Positions 6,292 to 14,611 of a DNA stretch of 64,000 nucleotides are shown in pieces. A program made the position numbers and the translations under genes. A model generated the notes under the pieces. The model saw only the letters and a list, made by a program, of their open reading frames with translations, had not been told where the DNA came from and ran no database searches. Position 1 is the first letter of the stretch. Each line of letters begins with the position of its first letter. Origin of the DNA: Caballeronia telluris (GTDB lineage Bacteria > Pseudomonadota > Gammaproteobacteria > Burkholderiales > Burkholderiaceae); contig NZ_FCNZ02000016.1 in NCBI RefSeq assembly GCF_001544495.1, forward strand, positions 1 through 64,000, given 5' to 3'.

Positions 6292-7539
6292 ATGGGCAAG
6301 GCACTGGATGGTGTGCGCATCCTCGATTTCACGCACGTTCAATCGGGTCCGACCTGCACGCAGTTGCTCGCGTGGTTCGGGGCGGACGTGATCAAGGTCG
6401 AGCGCGCGGGTACGGGCGACATCACGCGGGAGCAACTGCGCGACATTCCCGACGCGGACAGCCTCTACTTCACGATGCTCAACCACAACAAGCGCTCGGT
6501 CACGATCGACACCAAGAACCCGGAAGGCAAGAAGGTTCTCGAAGCGCTGATCAAGAAATGCGACGTGATGGTCGAAAACTTCGCGCCCGGCGCGCTCGAT
6601 CGCATGGGCTTCACGTGGGAGCGCATCCAGGAACTGAATCCGGCGATGATCGTCGCGTCGGTGAAGGGTTTCGGCCCCGGGCCTTACGAAGACTGCAAGG
6701 TCTACGAGAACGTCGCGCAATGCGCCGGCGGCGCGGCCTCGACGACCGGTTTCGACGACGGCCCGCCCGTCGTGTCCGGCGCGCAGATCGGCGACTCGGG
6801 CACGGGGCTGCATCTGGCGCTTGGCATCGTCGCGGCGCTTTATCAGCGCAAAACCACCGGACGCGGCCAGAAAGTGCTCGCCGCGATGCAGGACGGCGTG
6901 CTCAACCTGTGCCGCGTGAAGCTGCGCGATCAGCAGCGGCTCGAACGCACCGGCGTCATGAAGGAATATCCGCAATATCCGAACGGCACTTTCGGCGACG
7001 CCGTGCCGCGCGCGGGCAACGCCTCGGGCGGCGGCCAGCCGGGCTGGATTTTGAAGTGCAAGGGCTGGGAAACCGATCCGAACGCGTACATCTACTTCAT
7101 CACGCAGGCGCCGGTCTGGGGCGAAATTTGCAAGGTGATCGGCCGCGAAGAGTGGATTGATCATCCCGATTACAAGACGGCCGCCGCGCGCCTGCCGCAC
7201 CTGAAGGACATTTTCGCTGAAGTCGAGCGCTGGACGATGTCGAAGACCAAGTTCCAGGCGATGGAAATCCTCAACAAGCACGACATTCCGTGCGGCCCGA
7301 TCCTGTCGATGAAGGAAATTGCCGAAGACGAGTCGCTGCGCAAGACCGGGACGATCGTCGAAGTCGATCATCCGGTGCGCGGCAAGTACCTGACGGTCGG
7401 CAACCCGATCAAGCTCTCCGACAGCCCGACCGACGTTACGCGCTCGCCGCTGCTCGGCGAGCACACCGACGAAGTGATGGCGGAACTCGGCTACAACGCC
7501 GACCAGATCGCGACGCTTAAAAGCCTCGGCGCGATCTGA
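6292..7539 (+). CDS. frc: Formyl-CoA:oxalate CoA-transferase
   Basis: A 415-residue class III (CaiB/BaiF) CoA-transferase that swaps CoA from formyl-CoA (or succinyl-CoA) to oxalate, giving oxalyl-CoA. It is very close to E. coli YfdW/Frc: LDFTHVQSGPTCTQLLAWFG at the N-terminus, GFTWERIQELNP, and the catalytic aspartate in QIGDSGTG (Asp168). RVKLRDQQRLERTG and YPQYPNGTFGDAVPR follow. The flexible glycine loop reads SGGGQPG (245-251), with Ser where the first of four glycines is usual. The ATG at 6292 has a GGGAG ribosome site. No oxc is in the window; it may lie to the left with the antiporter. The FAH-family gene follows 46 bp later. Confidence 0.95.
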   Translation: MGKALDGVRILDFTHVQSGPTCTQLLAWFGADVIKVERAGTGDITREQLRDIPDADSLYFTMLNHNKRSVTIDTKNPEGKKVLEALIKKCDVMVENFAPGALDRMGFTWERIQELNPAMIVASVKGFGPGPYEDCKVYENVAQCAGGAASTTGFDDGPPVVSGAQIGDSGTGLHLALGIVAALYQRKTTGRGQKVLAAMQDGVLNLCRVKLRDQQRLERTGVMKEYPQYPNGTFGDAVPRAGNASGGGQPGWILKCKGWETDPNAYIYFITQAPVWGEICKVIGREEWIDHPDYKTAAARLPHLKDIFAEVERWTMSKTKFQAMEILNKHDIPCGPILSMKEIAEDESLRKTGTIVEVDHPVRGKYLTVGNPIKLSDSPTDVTRSPLLGEHTDEVMAELGYNADQIATLKSLGAI

Positions 7540-7585
7540 GCGCGAAAGCCTGAACGTCCCAACCAACACTTTCAAGGAAAGCTTC

Positions 7586-8365
7586 GTGACCAACTGGATC
7601 CGCTTTCGCGATGCCGAGGGCCGCATCGGCTTCGGCACGCTCGATCAGCATGCACTTCGCGTCCTTCAATACGACGGCTCGCTCTTCGAAAAGCCCAAGC
7701 CCACCAACCATTCGTTTGCGCTCAGTGAAGTGACGCTGCTCGCGCCTTGCCAGCCGAGCAAGTGCGTGGCGCTCTGGAACAACTTCTATGCGCTGTCGCA
7801 GAAACTCGACAAGGCGCCGCCGAAACATCCGCTCTTCCTCATCAAGCCGCCGATGTCGGTGATCGGGCCGGACGCGGACATTCGCCGCCCGAAGAGCTAT
7901 CAGGGCAAGATCGCCTATGAAGGCGAACTCGGCATCGTGATCGGCAAGACGTGCAGCAACGCGAGCGTCGAGGAAGCGGAAAGCGCGATCTTCGGCTACA
8001 CGTGCGTGAACGACGTCACCGCGATCGAATTGCTGCAGGAAGATCCGAACTTCGCGCAATGGTGCCGCGCGAAGGGCTTCGACACGTTCAGCTGCCTCGG
8101 ACCGACCATCGCCACCGGCTTCGACTGGCGCGCCGCGCACGTCGTGACAACGCTCGACGGCGTGGAGCGCCAGAACTATCCGCTCGACGACATGATCTTC
8201 TCGCCCGCCGAGCAGGTCGCGATGGTTTCCGCCGACATGACCCTCGTGCCCGGCGACGTCATCATGTGCGGCACGTCGATCGGCGTCGGCTCGATCAAGG
8301 ACGGCTCGACCGTCGATGTGACGATCGCAGGAATCGGCAAGCTCTCGAACCGGCTCGCGGCATAG
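7586..8365 (+). CDS. Fumarylacetoacetate hydrolase (FAH) family protein
   Basis: A 259-residue FAH-domain protein starting at GTG with an AAGGAAAG ribosome site. Metal-binding carboxylates are visible in AYEGELGIVIGK and in the VNDVTA segment. The C-terminal GTSIGVGSIKDGSTVDV barrel segment is typical. Family members are Mg/Mn-dependent hydrolases, lyases or decarboxylases of 2-oxo or hydroxymuconate-type acids; oxaloacetate decarboxylase and ureidoglycolate lyase also fall here. It follows frc by 46 bp in the same direction, so it may process a C2-C4 keto acid in the same pathway. The substrate is not determinable. Confidence 0.85.
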   Translation: MTNWIRFRDAEGRIGFGTLDQHALRVLQYDGSLFEKPKPTNHSFALSEVTLLAPCQPSKCVALWNNFYALSQKLDKAPPKHPLFLIKPPMSVIGPDADIRRPKSYQGKIAYEGELGIVIGKTCSNASVEEAESAIFGYTCVNDVTAIELLQEDPNFAQWCRAKGFDTFSCLGPTIATGFDWRAAHVVTTLDGVERQNYPLDDMIFSPAEQVAMVSADMTLVPGDVIMCGTSIGVGSIKDGSTVDVTIAGIGKLSNRLAA

Positions 8366-8381
8366 CGCAGGCAGACGCGCC

Positions 8382-9113
8382 ATGTTCGATGCCCTCGACG
8401 GCGCGCTCTGCGTGCTGGCTGTCGTCGCGACGATGGAGGCGCTCCGCGCGAGCGGCGGCATCTCCGCGGCGCGGCGGCGCGTGCTGTGGGAAATCGGCGC
8501 GATGGGCGCGCTCGTCGTGCTCGCGCATGCGGCCGGCGGCGGCACATCAGCCGTGTTGTCGATGATCGTCGCGCTCGGCATCGCGGGCGGTGCGGCGGCG
8601 GTGTGCGCGCGCTTCGGGATCGATCGCGCGCCGCGCCTCTCGCGCCTGCCCGGCATGATCGCGGCGGCGGCGCTCGCGTCGACGCTCTTCGCCAAGCCGG
8701 ACGAGCCGGTTGCCGCGTTGATCGGCGCGAGCGTTGCGGTCGCCGGCGCCGCGCTGCTGTCGCGGCTGCGCTTCGCGATAAAAGACGCGTCGCTCGCCAG
8801 CTCGCTGCACTTCGCCTGCGCGGGCGCGTGCGCCGTGATCGGCTATGCGGCGGGGCAGGAGGCGGGCGCGCTGGCGGTGGTGATCGTGAGCGCGATGGGC
8901 GCGCTGATCTTCTCCCACCTGACGATGGCGCTCGCCGGGCCGGTGTGGCCCGGGCTCGTCTCGACGCTCGATGGCTTTGCGGCGTGTTCGGTGGTCGCGG
9001 TCGGCATCGTCGCGGGCAGCGGCGCGTTGCTCGTGACGGGCATCGCGCTCGCGATCGGCTGCGCGGCGTCGCATGCGAGCGCGATGCAGTCGCGCGCGAG
9101 CTATTCGAAGTAG
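8382..9113 (+). CDS. Hypothetical polytopic membrane protein
   Basis: A 243-residue protein, mostly Ala, Gly, Val and Leu, with about seven or eight hydrophobic segments and few charged residues. It starts 16 bp after the FAH gene, so it is the third member of the frc operon. I do not recognise a firm family. The pattern GIAGGAAAVCARFG...LSRLPGM and SSLHFACAGACAVIGY faintly recalls the membrane part of transhydrogenase PntB, but this is weak. It could be a carrier or an energy-coupling subunit. A terminator follows within 20 bp. Confidence 0.65.
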   Translation: MFDALDGALCVLAVVATMEALRASGGISAARRRVLWEIGAMGALVVLAHAAGGGTSAVLSMIVALGIAGGAAAVCARFGIDRAPRLSRLPGMIAAAALASTLFAKPDEPVAALIGASVAVAGAALLSRLRFAIKDASLASSLHFACAGACAVIGYAAGQEAGALAVVIVSAMGALIFSHLTMALAGPVWPGLVSTLDGFAACSVVAVGIVAGSGALLVTGIALAIGCAASHASAMQSRASYSK

Positions 9114-9132
9114 GCGAGCCTCGCCAGCAAAC

Positions 9133-9168
9133 AAAACGGCGGTTCGCCTTGCAGCGGACCGCCGTTTT
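9133..9168. terminator. Intrinsic terminator after the frc operon
   Basis: AAAACGGCGGT (9133-9143) pairs with ACCGCCGTTTT (9158-9168), followed by further T. The A-rich left flank lets it serve the minus-strand CsbD-like gene as well. Confidence 0.8.
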
Positions 9169-9204
9169 TACATGCGACGCGCGACTTCCACGCGCCCGAG
9201 TTGC

Positions 9205-9459
9205 TCAGCGATCGCGGTTCCACAACGCGCCGAGCACGAAGCCGACGGCGGCCGCGATCAGCACACCGTTGATCGGCTGGCTGACGACGGCGGTTCGCAC
9301 GTTGTCGATGGTCTGGCCGTAGCTCTGCTGGAGCGACCCCAACGCCTGGCGTGCCTTGCCTTCCGCTTGCGTCGAGGCATCACCGGTAATCGCGCCGACT
9401 GCGTCCTGCACCTTGCCCGCGACGGTCTGCGCCGCGCCTTCTACCTGATCCTGCACCAT
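9205..9459 (-). CDS. CsbD-like stress protein with C-terminal membrane anchor
   Basis: An 84-residue protein. Residues 1-50 are a CsbD-type hydrophilic region (VEGAAQTVAGKVQDAVGAIT, then QAEGKARQALG). The C-terminus (PINGVLIAAAVGFVLGALW) is a glycine-rich membrane segment ending in NRDR, as in DUF883/ElaB-type inner-membrane proteins. A strong GGGAGG ribosome site precedes the ATG. CsbD proteins are usually general-stress induced, but their molecular function is unknown. It is a single gene, convergent with the frc operon. Confidence 0.8.
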   Translation of the reverse strand: MVQDQVEGAAQTVAGKVQDAVGAITGDASTQAEGKARQALGSLQQSYGQTIDNVRTAVVSQPINGVLIAAAVGFVLGALWNRDR

Positions 9460-9576
9460 GGTGCCTCCCGTTGGAATGAATCGTGTGAATCGAATCCTCA
9501 GAGGACTCGACCGAAGATTCCGGCGTGACCGGAACGCTTGTTACAGCACGCTTCGTGCCTAGAAAGCTGCCTGCAA

Positions 9577-9933
9577 TCAAGCCTCGCCGATCAGCCGTAC
9601 GACCGCGGCGAGCAGATCGTCGATGGAAAACGGCTTGCGATGAAATTCGAGCGCCGCGTGCTCGATCTGCGGCGCCCGCGCGGCCGCGCTCATCAGTACC
9701 ACGGGCACGTGCGCGAGCGCGCGGTCGCGGGAAAGCTCGCGGATCAGCGCGACGCCGTCCATCTTCGGCATCATCCAGTCGGTGATGATCAGATCGGGCA
9801 CGCGGTGGCGCGCGCTTTCGAGCGCCGCCAGACCGTTGGAAGCCGTGACGACTTCGTAGCCTTCCATCTGGAGCACGAGGCGCCAGGTGGTCAGGATGTC
9901 GAATTCGTCGTCGACGACAAGAATGTTCTTCAT
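9577..9933 (-). CDS. Stand-alone response regulator receiver protein (KaiC partner)
   Basis: A 118-residue CheY-like receiver with no output domain. The acidic pair is in VVDDEFD, the phospho-acceptor aspartate is in DLIITDWMMPKMDG, the switch serine is in VLMSAAA and the conserved lysine in FHRKPFS. Its start overlaps the stop of the KaiC-like ATPase by 4 nt (ATGA), so the two are cotranslated and probably partners. No histidine kinase is nearby, so the phosphodonor must be encoded elsewhere. Confidence 0.92.
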   Translation of the reverse strand: MKNILVVDDEFDILTTWRLVLQMEGYEVVTASNGLAALESARHRVPDLIITDWMMPKMDGVALIRELSRDRALAHVPVVLMSAAARAPQIEHAALEFHRKPFSIDDLLAAVVRLIGEA

Positions 9934-11441
9934 GTCCGCGTGCCGGCATCGGACACCGAAAGCGACGGACCGATCGAACCGCGCCCCGACAAAAGCCCGG
10001 TCGCGCCGATGAAGCTTTCGCTCACGCGCAGCCCGTGCTCGTCGATGATCAAGCGGCGGATCGCCGAATCGTGCGCGCTCTCGCGCTGCTTGACGACCGA
10101 GAGCATCCGGTAGAGCCCGGAATTCGCCTCGACATAGCGCAGCAGCACGATGTTCTCGGTCATCGCGGAGGCGCGCATCGCCTGCGTGTGGACCGCGTCG
10201 GTGTAGAGCGGCAGTTCCTCGGTCAGGAGCGCCGTGACGCCCGCCTGCCGCAGCCGGTGCGTGAGCGCGTTCAGGAACAGGCCGAAGCGCTCGACGCGGT
10301 TCGCCGAATCGTGGAAGCCCTCGATGCCGTCCACGACGAGCCGCGACGCGTTCGTCCGCGTCACGACCGCGATCAGTTCGGCGGCGAGTTCGTCGATCGC
10401 GAGTTCCACCGCCGGCTGCCACTGGATCGTGAGGCGGCCGTCCTGCGCGGCGTCCGCGAGCCTGATCGACACGGCCTCGGCCTTCGCGATCAGCCGCTCC
10501 GGCGATTCATAGAAGCCGAAATACACGCAGCGCTCGCCGCGCTCGACCCCCGCTTCGAGAAACTTGAGCGCGAGCAGCGTCTTGCCGACGCCGGACGGCC
10601 CGATCAGCGTCGTCGTCGAGCCCTTCACGACGCCGCCGCCCAACATCGCGTCGAATTCGGGCATGCCGAAGGCGAGCTTCGTCTTCAAATCCGGCGCGCT
10701 TTCCATCAGCGACGGACGCGCTTCGAGGCGCGGGAACGTCACGAGCCCGTCGCCCGTGATCTTGAAAAAATGCTTGCCGAGCAGATGATCGCGGGCGCGC
10801 AGCTTGTGGACCTCGATCTCGCGGGCGCGCCGCATGCCGGTGCTGAAGCGGTTCAGTTCGATCAGGCCGTCGACGAGCGTGTGTTCCGGATGCGGCTCGT
10901 TGCCGGAGAGCGGCGCGAGGATCACGGTGGTGCAGCGCGCGGCCGTGACGAACGCGCTCAGTTCGTGGATGAACTGCGAGAGTTCGAGTTCCGTCGTGCT
11001 GAATTCGCGAGCGCTGCGAAAGCCGTCGATCACCATGAAGCGCGGGCGGTTCGCCTTGATCGTCGCGGCGATTAGCGCGAGAAAGCCCGACAGGCCGTCG
11101 CGCATCAGTTCGTGATAGCCGGAGACGAAGAGCATGCGGTCGGAGATCGCGTCGGCGTCGTAGAAGGAGAGCGCGCGCAGGTGGCCGAGGAGTTTCGTGT
11201 GCGACTCGGCGATCAGCGTGACGTACAGCACCATGTCGCCTTCGGAGACGCGGTGAAAGCCGATTTGCGACGAAAGAATCGTCTTGCCCGCGCCGGCCAT
11301 GCCTTCGATCAGGTACAGGCCGCCTTCGACCAGCCCGCCGCCGAGGATGTCGTCGAGGCCCGGAATGCCGGTCGTGATGTTGGTCGCATCGGTCGCGGGC
11401 TGGTGAGCCGGCTCCTTCGATGCCGTTTCGTCTTTGATCAT
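9930..11441 (-). CDS. KaiC-like double-domain RecA ATPase
   Basis: A 503-residue protein with two KaiC/RadA-type domains. The first has GLDDILGGGL and Walker A GMAGAGKT at 47-54. The second has Walker A GPSGVGKT at about residue 285. Glutamates in LIAESHTK and FYESPERL occupy the usual catalytic region after the beta strand. The length matches KaiC (about 519 residues). No kaiA or kaiB is present, so a circadian clock is not implied. Stand-alone KaiC homologues in proteobacteria are linked to signalling and stress. The coupled receiver gene suggests a phospho-regulated ATPase switch. The C-terminal tail is Ser/Gly-rich. Confidence 0.9.
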   Translation of the reverse strand: MIKDETASKEPAHQPATDATNITTGIPGLDDILGGGLVEGGLYLIEGMAGAGKTILSSQIGFHRVSEGDMVLYVTLIAESHTKLLGHLRALSFYDADAISDRMLFVSGYHELMRDGLSGFLALIAATIKANRPRFMVIDGFRSAREFSTTELELSQFIHELSAFVTAARCTTVILAPLSGNEPHPEHTLVDGLIELNRFSTGMRRAREIEVHKLRARDHLLGKHFFKITGDGLVTFPRLEARPSLMESAPDLKTKLAFGMPEFDAMLGGGVVKGSTTTLIGPSGVGKTLLALKFLEAGVERGERCVYFGFYESPERLIAKAEAVSIRLADAAQDGRLTIQWQPAVELAIDELAAELIAVVTRTNASRLVVDGIEGFHDSANRVERFGLFLNALTHRLRQAGVTALLTEELPLYTDAVHTQAMRASAMTENIVLLRYVEANSGLYRMLSVVKQRESAHDSAIRRLIIDEHGLRVSESFIGATGLLSGRGSIGPSLSVSDAGTRT

Positions 11442-11851
11442 TGAATGTGTCTTTGTGTGGCAAAAGCGCCGTGCGAAGGCGAATTATGGCCGAGCAAGCG
11501 CCCGGTGTCGCATGGCAATGCGCTTTTGGCGACCAACGCGCAGGCAGAAGCGGTTTGCGCGTTTTCGTTTCCGGTCGACGGCGGTTTGTGCCTCGAGCAC
11601 GTCCAATCTTGCGGTGGACGCAGCATTTTCTGCGCCCGGCGGGCTCGGCGCCCGTCGATGTCGCACCCGGCGGCGAAGCCGGCAGAGCAGGCAAAGCGAT
11701 TTGGGACGGCTCCGATGCCCCGGACGCGCCGCGGATGGTCTCATTACGATCCGCCGCGCCAGAACCAAACGGTCCGCGCTTCGCCCACCTTGCCCGCTCA
11801 TGCACCGGAGACTCGCGCCGAACGCATGCGGTTGCCCAGCCGATCCGATCC
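11442..11851. other. Non-coding stretch upstream of the KaiC-like gene
   Basis: About 410 bp separate the KaiC-like start from the next plausible start. Several frames are open by GC bias, but their translations are Arg/Pro-rich without domains or ribosome sites. The part next to 11442 should hold the promoter of the KaiC/receiver operon; I cannot pick convincing -35/-10 elements. Confidence 0.4.
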
Positions 11852-12145
11852 ATGTCCCCGTCACACCTTGCCGTTGTCGCCGCGATGCTCGTTTCCGGCG
11901 CGCTCATCAATATGCCGTCATGCGGGGCGGCCTCGATCGCGGACCCGGACGACATCGTCGATACCGGGATCTTTGCCAAAACCACGCGTTCGGCGGAGCT
12001 CGACCGGCACATCGTGGCGAGTCCGCGGGACCTATCGGCAAGTGTGCGGTTCTATTCGCGTCTCGATCGCTGGCGTCACACGGAATCGGAAGATTCCATG
12101 CGGACCGATGGGGTCGCGGCCAATCGCTTTAAGGTCCCCAATTAA
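11852..12145 (+). CDS. Small putative exported protein
   Basis: A 97-residue ORF with a plausible signal sequence (MSPSHLAVVAAMLVSGALIN, then a small-residue AASIA cleavage region). A polar mature part follows (DPDDIVDTGIFAKTTRSAEL, then RFYSRLDRWRH). The frame is open further upstream, but only this internal ATG gives a sensible N-terminus. No family is recognised and the ribosome site is weak. It may be a lineage-specific exported protein or a chance ORF. Confidence 0.35.
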   Translation: MSPSHLAVVAAMLVSGALINMPSCGAASIADPDDIVDTGIFAKTTRSAELDRHIVASPRDLSASVRFYSRLDRWRHTESEDSMRTDGVAANRFKVPN

Positions 12146-12267
12146 TTCGGGCATTGCGTTAAAACGAGTCGGCAAACTCGTGCCACGCGGTAAAATCTGG
12201 AATTCGACGTTTCAAGTCGCCATATCTGAAAAGACCGGGCATTGCTCTCTGAATAGACGGACGCTAC

Positions 12268-12942
12268 ATGAATTACAAATCGATCTGCGCAAGCGCCCTG
12301 CTGATGACGGGTTTCCTGCTTGCCACCACCGAAGCAACGGCCGCGGGGCCGGCCGGCAATGCGGTCGCCGACATGGGCGGTCGTCGCGACGTTCTTTCGG
12401 GCAATACGGACGACGCGCAGCAACAGCCGGCCAGCGGGGATATCGCCGAATTGCAGCAAATGATTCGCGACGGAAAAGTGCGCGAATTGCGCACCACGTA
12501 TAACGGCAGTTACGGCGCCAGCCTGCTCTACTACCCGGACGAAATGCTTTATTACGTCGCAATGTTTCAACAAAAGAAATTCTGGCGCGTAATCAAGACT
12601 CAAAACGATGCCCGCGCGGAATCGGTTTATGCGGATTTTGCGAAGTCGACCATTCAGCTTTCGGACACGGAATTGCGCCGCGTCAAACTGGAAGCAGAAA
12701 AGTCTTACGCCGACCGCCTGATCGCCACGCAGCAAAACCGCGCGAGCCGTCTGCAGGCGGACCTCGACGTCGCGCGTGCGCAGCAGAGCCAGGTGGCGGA
12801 CCGTCAGCAGCAGCAACAGGAGGCGATCCGCGAACTGCGCAACGAGCAGGCGGCGGCGCAGGCGCAACTGCGCGCGTTGCAGGCCCGCGTGCAGGATCTG
12901 CAAAAACAGCAGGAAGGCGATCTGCCGACACCAGCGAAGTGA
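12268..12942 (+). CDS. DUF2968 family exported coiled-coil protein
   Basis: A 224-residue protein with a signal peptide (cleavage near TEATAAG, about residue 26). A DUF2968 core at about residues 55-130 contains VRELRTTYNGSYGASLLYYP and FWRVIKT. A long Gln/Ala/Arg-rich helix at about 140-215 should form a coiled coil. The family is common in Burkholderia; its function is unknown, and a periplasmic or envelope structural role is plausible. It is a single gene followed by a strong hairpin. Confidence 0.85.
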   Translation: MNYKSICASALLMTGFLLATTEATAAGPAGNAVADMGGRRDVLSGNTDDAQQQPASGDIAELQQMIRDGKVRELRTTYNGSYGASLLYYPDEMLYYVAMFQQKKFWRVIKTQNDARAESVYADFAKSTIQLSDTELRRVKLEAEKSYADRLIATQQNRASRLQADLDVARAQQSQVADRQQQQQEAIRELRNEQAAAQAQLRALQARVQDLQKQQEGDLPTPAK

Positions 12943-12975
12943 AGCAGATGGGTTTTTCCGGATGACATCCGGGCA

Positions 12976-13005
12976 GACGAGCGGCCGCCATTGCGGCCGC
13001 TCGTC
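12976..13005 (+). terminator. Strong hairpin after the DUF2968 gene
   Basis: GACGAGCGGCCGC (12976-12988), loop CATT, and GCGGCCGCTCGTC (12993-13005) form a perfect 13-bp stem. The following ATTTGTG is only a weak T-tract, so efficiency is uncertain. Confidence 0.65.
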
Positions 13006-13275
13006 ATTTGTGCGCCCGCATCGCTCACATCCGCGCCGTGAGCAAAAAATGCTCGGCAATGAGCTTCGCGGTTTAAGAGTTTTCGCGTGAAAAGGGGCCG
13101 ATACCCCATGCTAAGATTTCGCGCGATTTTCGGATTCCCGACTAATTCGGTGGTTCGGATCGTCGACAAGAGGCGAATAAGGTGGCTGTGAAGATCGGGT
13201 TGCTTTCAAGCGCCCAAGCAGTGCGCATTTGTCTCGATTTTTCAGTCAAGAAATAAGTTCAGAACGGTACCCGAG

Positions 13276-13983
13276 ATGTCCAAAAAACTAGTCATAGCAA
13301 GTCTTCTTTCGATCGGCGTGATTGCCGGTTGCACCACCGTCGCCCAAGGACCCAAGTTCAACGTGTATCAGATTCAGACGGCGAACGGCACGAAGGCCTA
13401 TCGCGCGGAATGCCACGGCGTGTTCGAAGGCGTGGCCGCGTGCGTCGAGGCAGCGCAGCGCGTCTGCGGCGACCAGCCCGCGTACAAGCTCGACACGATG
13501 GAGCGCCTGCGCGCCATCAATGAAGATGCCAACGACCCGCGCATCGTCACGTTCCAGTGCGGCGCGCCGCAAGTCGCCACGCCGGCGCCGGTGGCAGCAC
13601 CCGAACCGGCTGCGCAGCCCGCGCCGGAAGTGCCGCGCCAGATCAACCTGAGCGGCGACGCCAACTTCGCCACCGACAGCGCAACGCTCACGCCGAAAGC
13701 CACGGGCACGCTCGACCAGTTCATCCAGGCCGGTCAGAACGTCACGTTCAAGTCGGTGCAGGTCGCGGGCTACACGGACTCGACGGGTTCGGCTGCACAT
13801 AACCAGCAGCTTTCCGAGCGCCGCGCGCAATCCGTGCTGTCGTATCTGAAGACCCACGGTCTGCGTTCGCAGAACTACGCAGCGCAAGGCTTCGGTGCAG
13901 CGAATCCGGTTGCGTCGAACGCGACGTCGGCTGGCCGTGCACAGAACCGCCGCGTCGAGATTCGCGTCAGCACGCAGCAGTAA
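13276..13983 (+). CDS. OmpA-family outer-membrane lipoprotein
   Basis: A 235-residue lipoprotein. Residues 1-19 are a signal peptide ending in the lipobox GVIAGC. A Cys-containing N-terminal domain spans about 20-95 and a Pro/Ala linker about 98-118. The OmpA C-terminal peptidoglycan-binding domain has FATDSATLTPKA, GYTDSTGSAAHNQQLSERRA and the NRRVEIRV end. It would anchor the outer membrane to peptidoglycan. It is a single gene with a strong terminator. Confidence 0.92.
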   Translation: MSKKLVIASLLSIGVIAGCTTVAQGPKFNVYQIQTANGTKAYRAECHGVFEGVAACVEAAQRVCGDQPAYKLDTMERLRAINEDANDPRIVTFQCGAPQVATPAPVAAPEPAAQPAPEVPRQINLSGDANFATDSATLTPKATGTLDQFIQAGQNVTFKSVQVAGYTDSTGSAAHNQQLSERRAQSVLSYLKTHGLRSQNYAAQGFGAANPVASNATSAGRAQNRRVEIRVSTQQ

Positions 13984-14003
13984 AGCGCAAGACGCGGTTC
14001 GTT

Positions 14004-14041
14004 AAAAACCCCCGCAAGCCGGTAGGCTTGCGGGGGTTTTT
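14004..14041. terminator. Bidirectional intrinsic terminator between the ompA-like gene and ogt
   Basis: AAAAACCCCCGCAAGCC (14004-14020) and GGCTTGCGGGGGTTTTT (14025-14041) form a perfect 17-bp stem with loop GGTA. T-runs on both strands suit the two convergent genes. Confidence 0.92.
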
Positions 14042-14062
14042 AACATGCGCGTGAGGCGCGAT

Positions 14063-14578
14063 TCAGAACAGGTCGAGTTGCGCGCGTCCCGGGCCGCCTT
14101 CGAGGGTGAGCAGATGTTGCTTGCGCTGCACGCCGCCCGCATAACCGGTCAAGGCGCCATCGCCGCCGATCACCCGGTGACACGGCACGATGATCGCCAC
14201 CGGATTGCGTCCGTTCGCGCCGCCCACCGCCCGCGACGCACCCGGCGGCAAGCCGAGCCGCCGCGCGAGATCGCCGTAGGTCCAGGCGTCGCCGAAAGGA
14301 ATCTCCTGCAACGCGCTCCACACGCGCAACTGGAACGCCGTGCCGTCGAGTCGCAGCCTCATCGAGAATGCGCGCCGCTCGCCCGCGAAATACGCGTCGA
14401 TCTGTTCGCGCGCTTCGGCGATCACGCGCGCAGCCGGCGCGTCGTCGGACAAGGTCGGCGCGGCTACGCCCGCCGGGAAATGCTTTTGTCCGATGAAGAA
14501 GAGCCCCGTCAGGCTGTCGCCTTCGGCCCGGTACAGGATGTGTCCGAGCGGACTCGGGGCAACATGGCATTCGATCAT
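14063..14578 (-). CDS. ogt: Methylated-DNA-protein-cysteine methyltransferase
   Basis: A 171-residue O6-alkylguanine-DNA alkyltransferase that repairs alkylated guanine by suicide transfer. The active site is PCHRV within NPVAIIVPCHRVIGGDGALT. The helix-turn-helix region is TYGDLARRLGLPPGASRAVG and the asparagine hinge is in GGANGRNP. The length matches Ogt without the Ada N-terminal domain. It lies downstream of the nuclease and its small overlapping ORF on the same strand. Confidence 0.95.
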   Translation of the reverse strand: MIECHVAPSPLGHILYRAEGDSLTGLFFIGQKHFPAGVAAPTLSDDAPAARVIAEAREQIDAYFAGERRAFSMRLRLDGTAFQLRVWSALQEIPFGDAWTYGDLARRLGLPPGASRAVGGANGRNPVAIIVPCHRVIGGDGALTGYAGGVQRKQHLLTLEGGPGRAQLDLF

Positions 14579-14611
14579 TTCGCGTCCCCGCGTGCGTTTC
14601 AGAGCCGCGCG

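Noticed and set aside
9930..11441. A circadian clock locus
   Set aside because: KaiA and KaiB genes are absent and KaiC homologues without them are common in non-cyanobacteria.
11442..11851. Coding sequence upstream of the small exported ORF
   Set aside because: Open frames are Arg/Pro-rich, lack ribosome sites and contradict each other on both strands.
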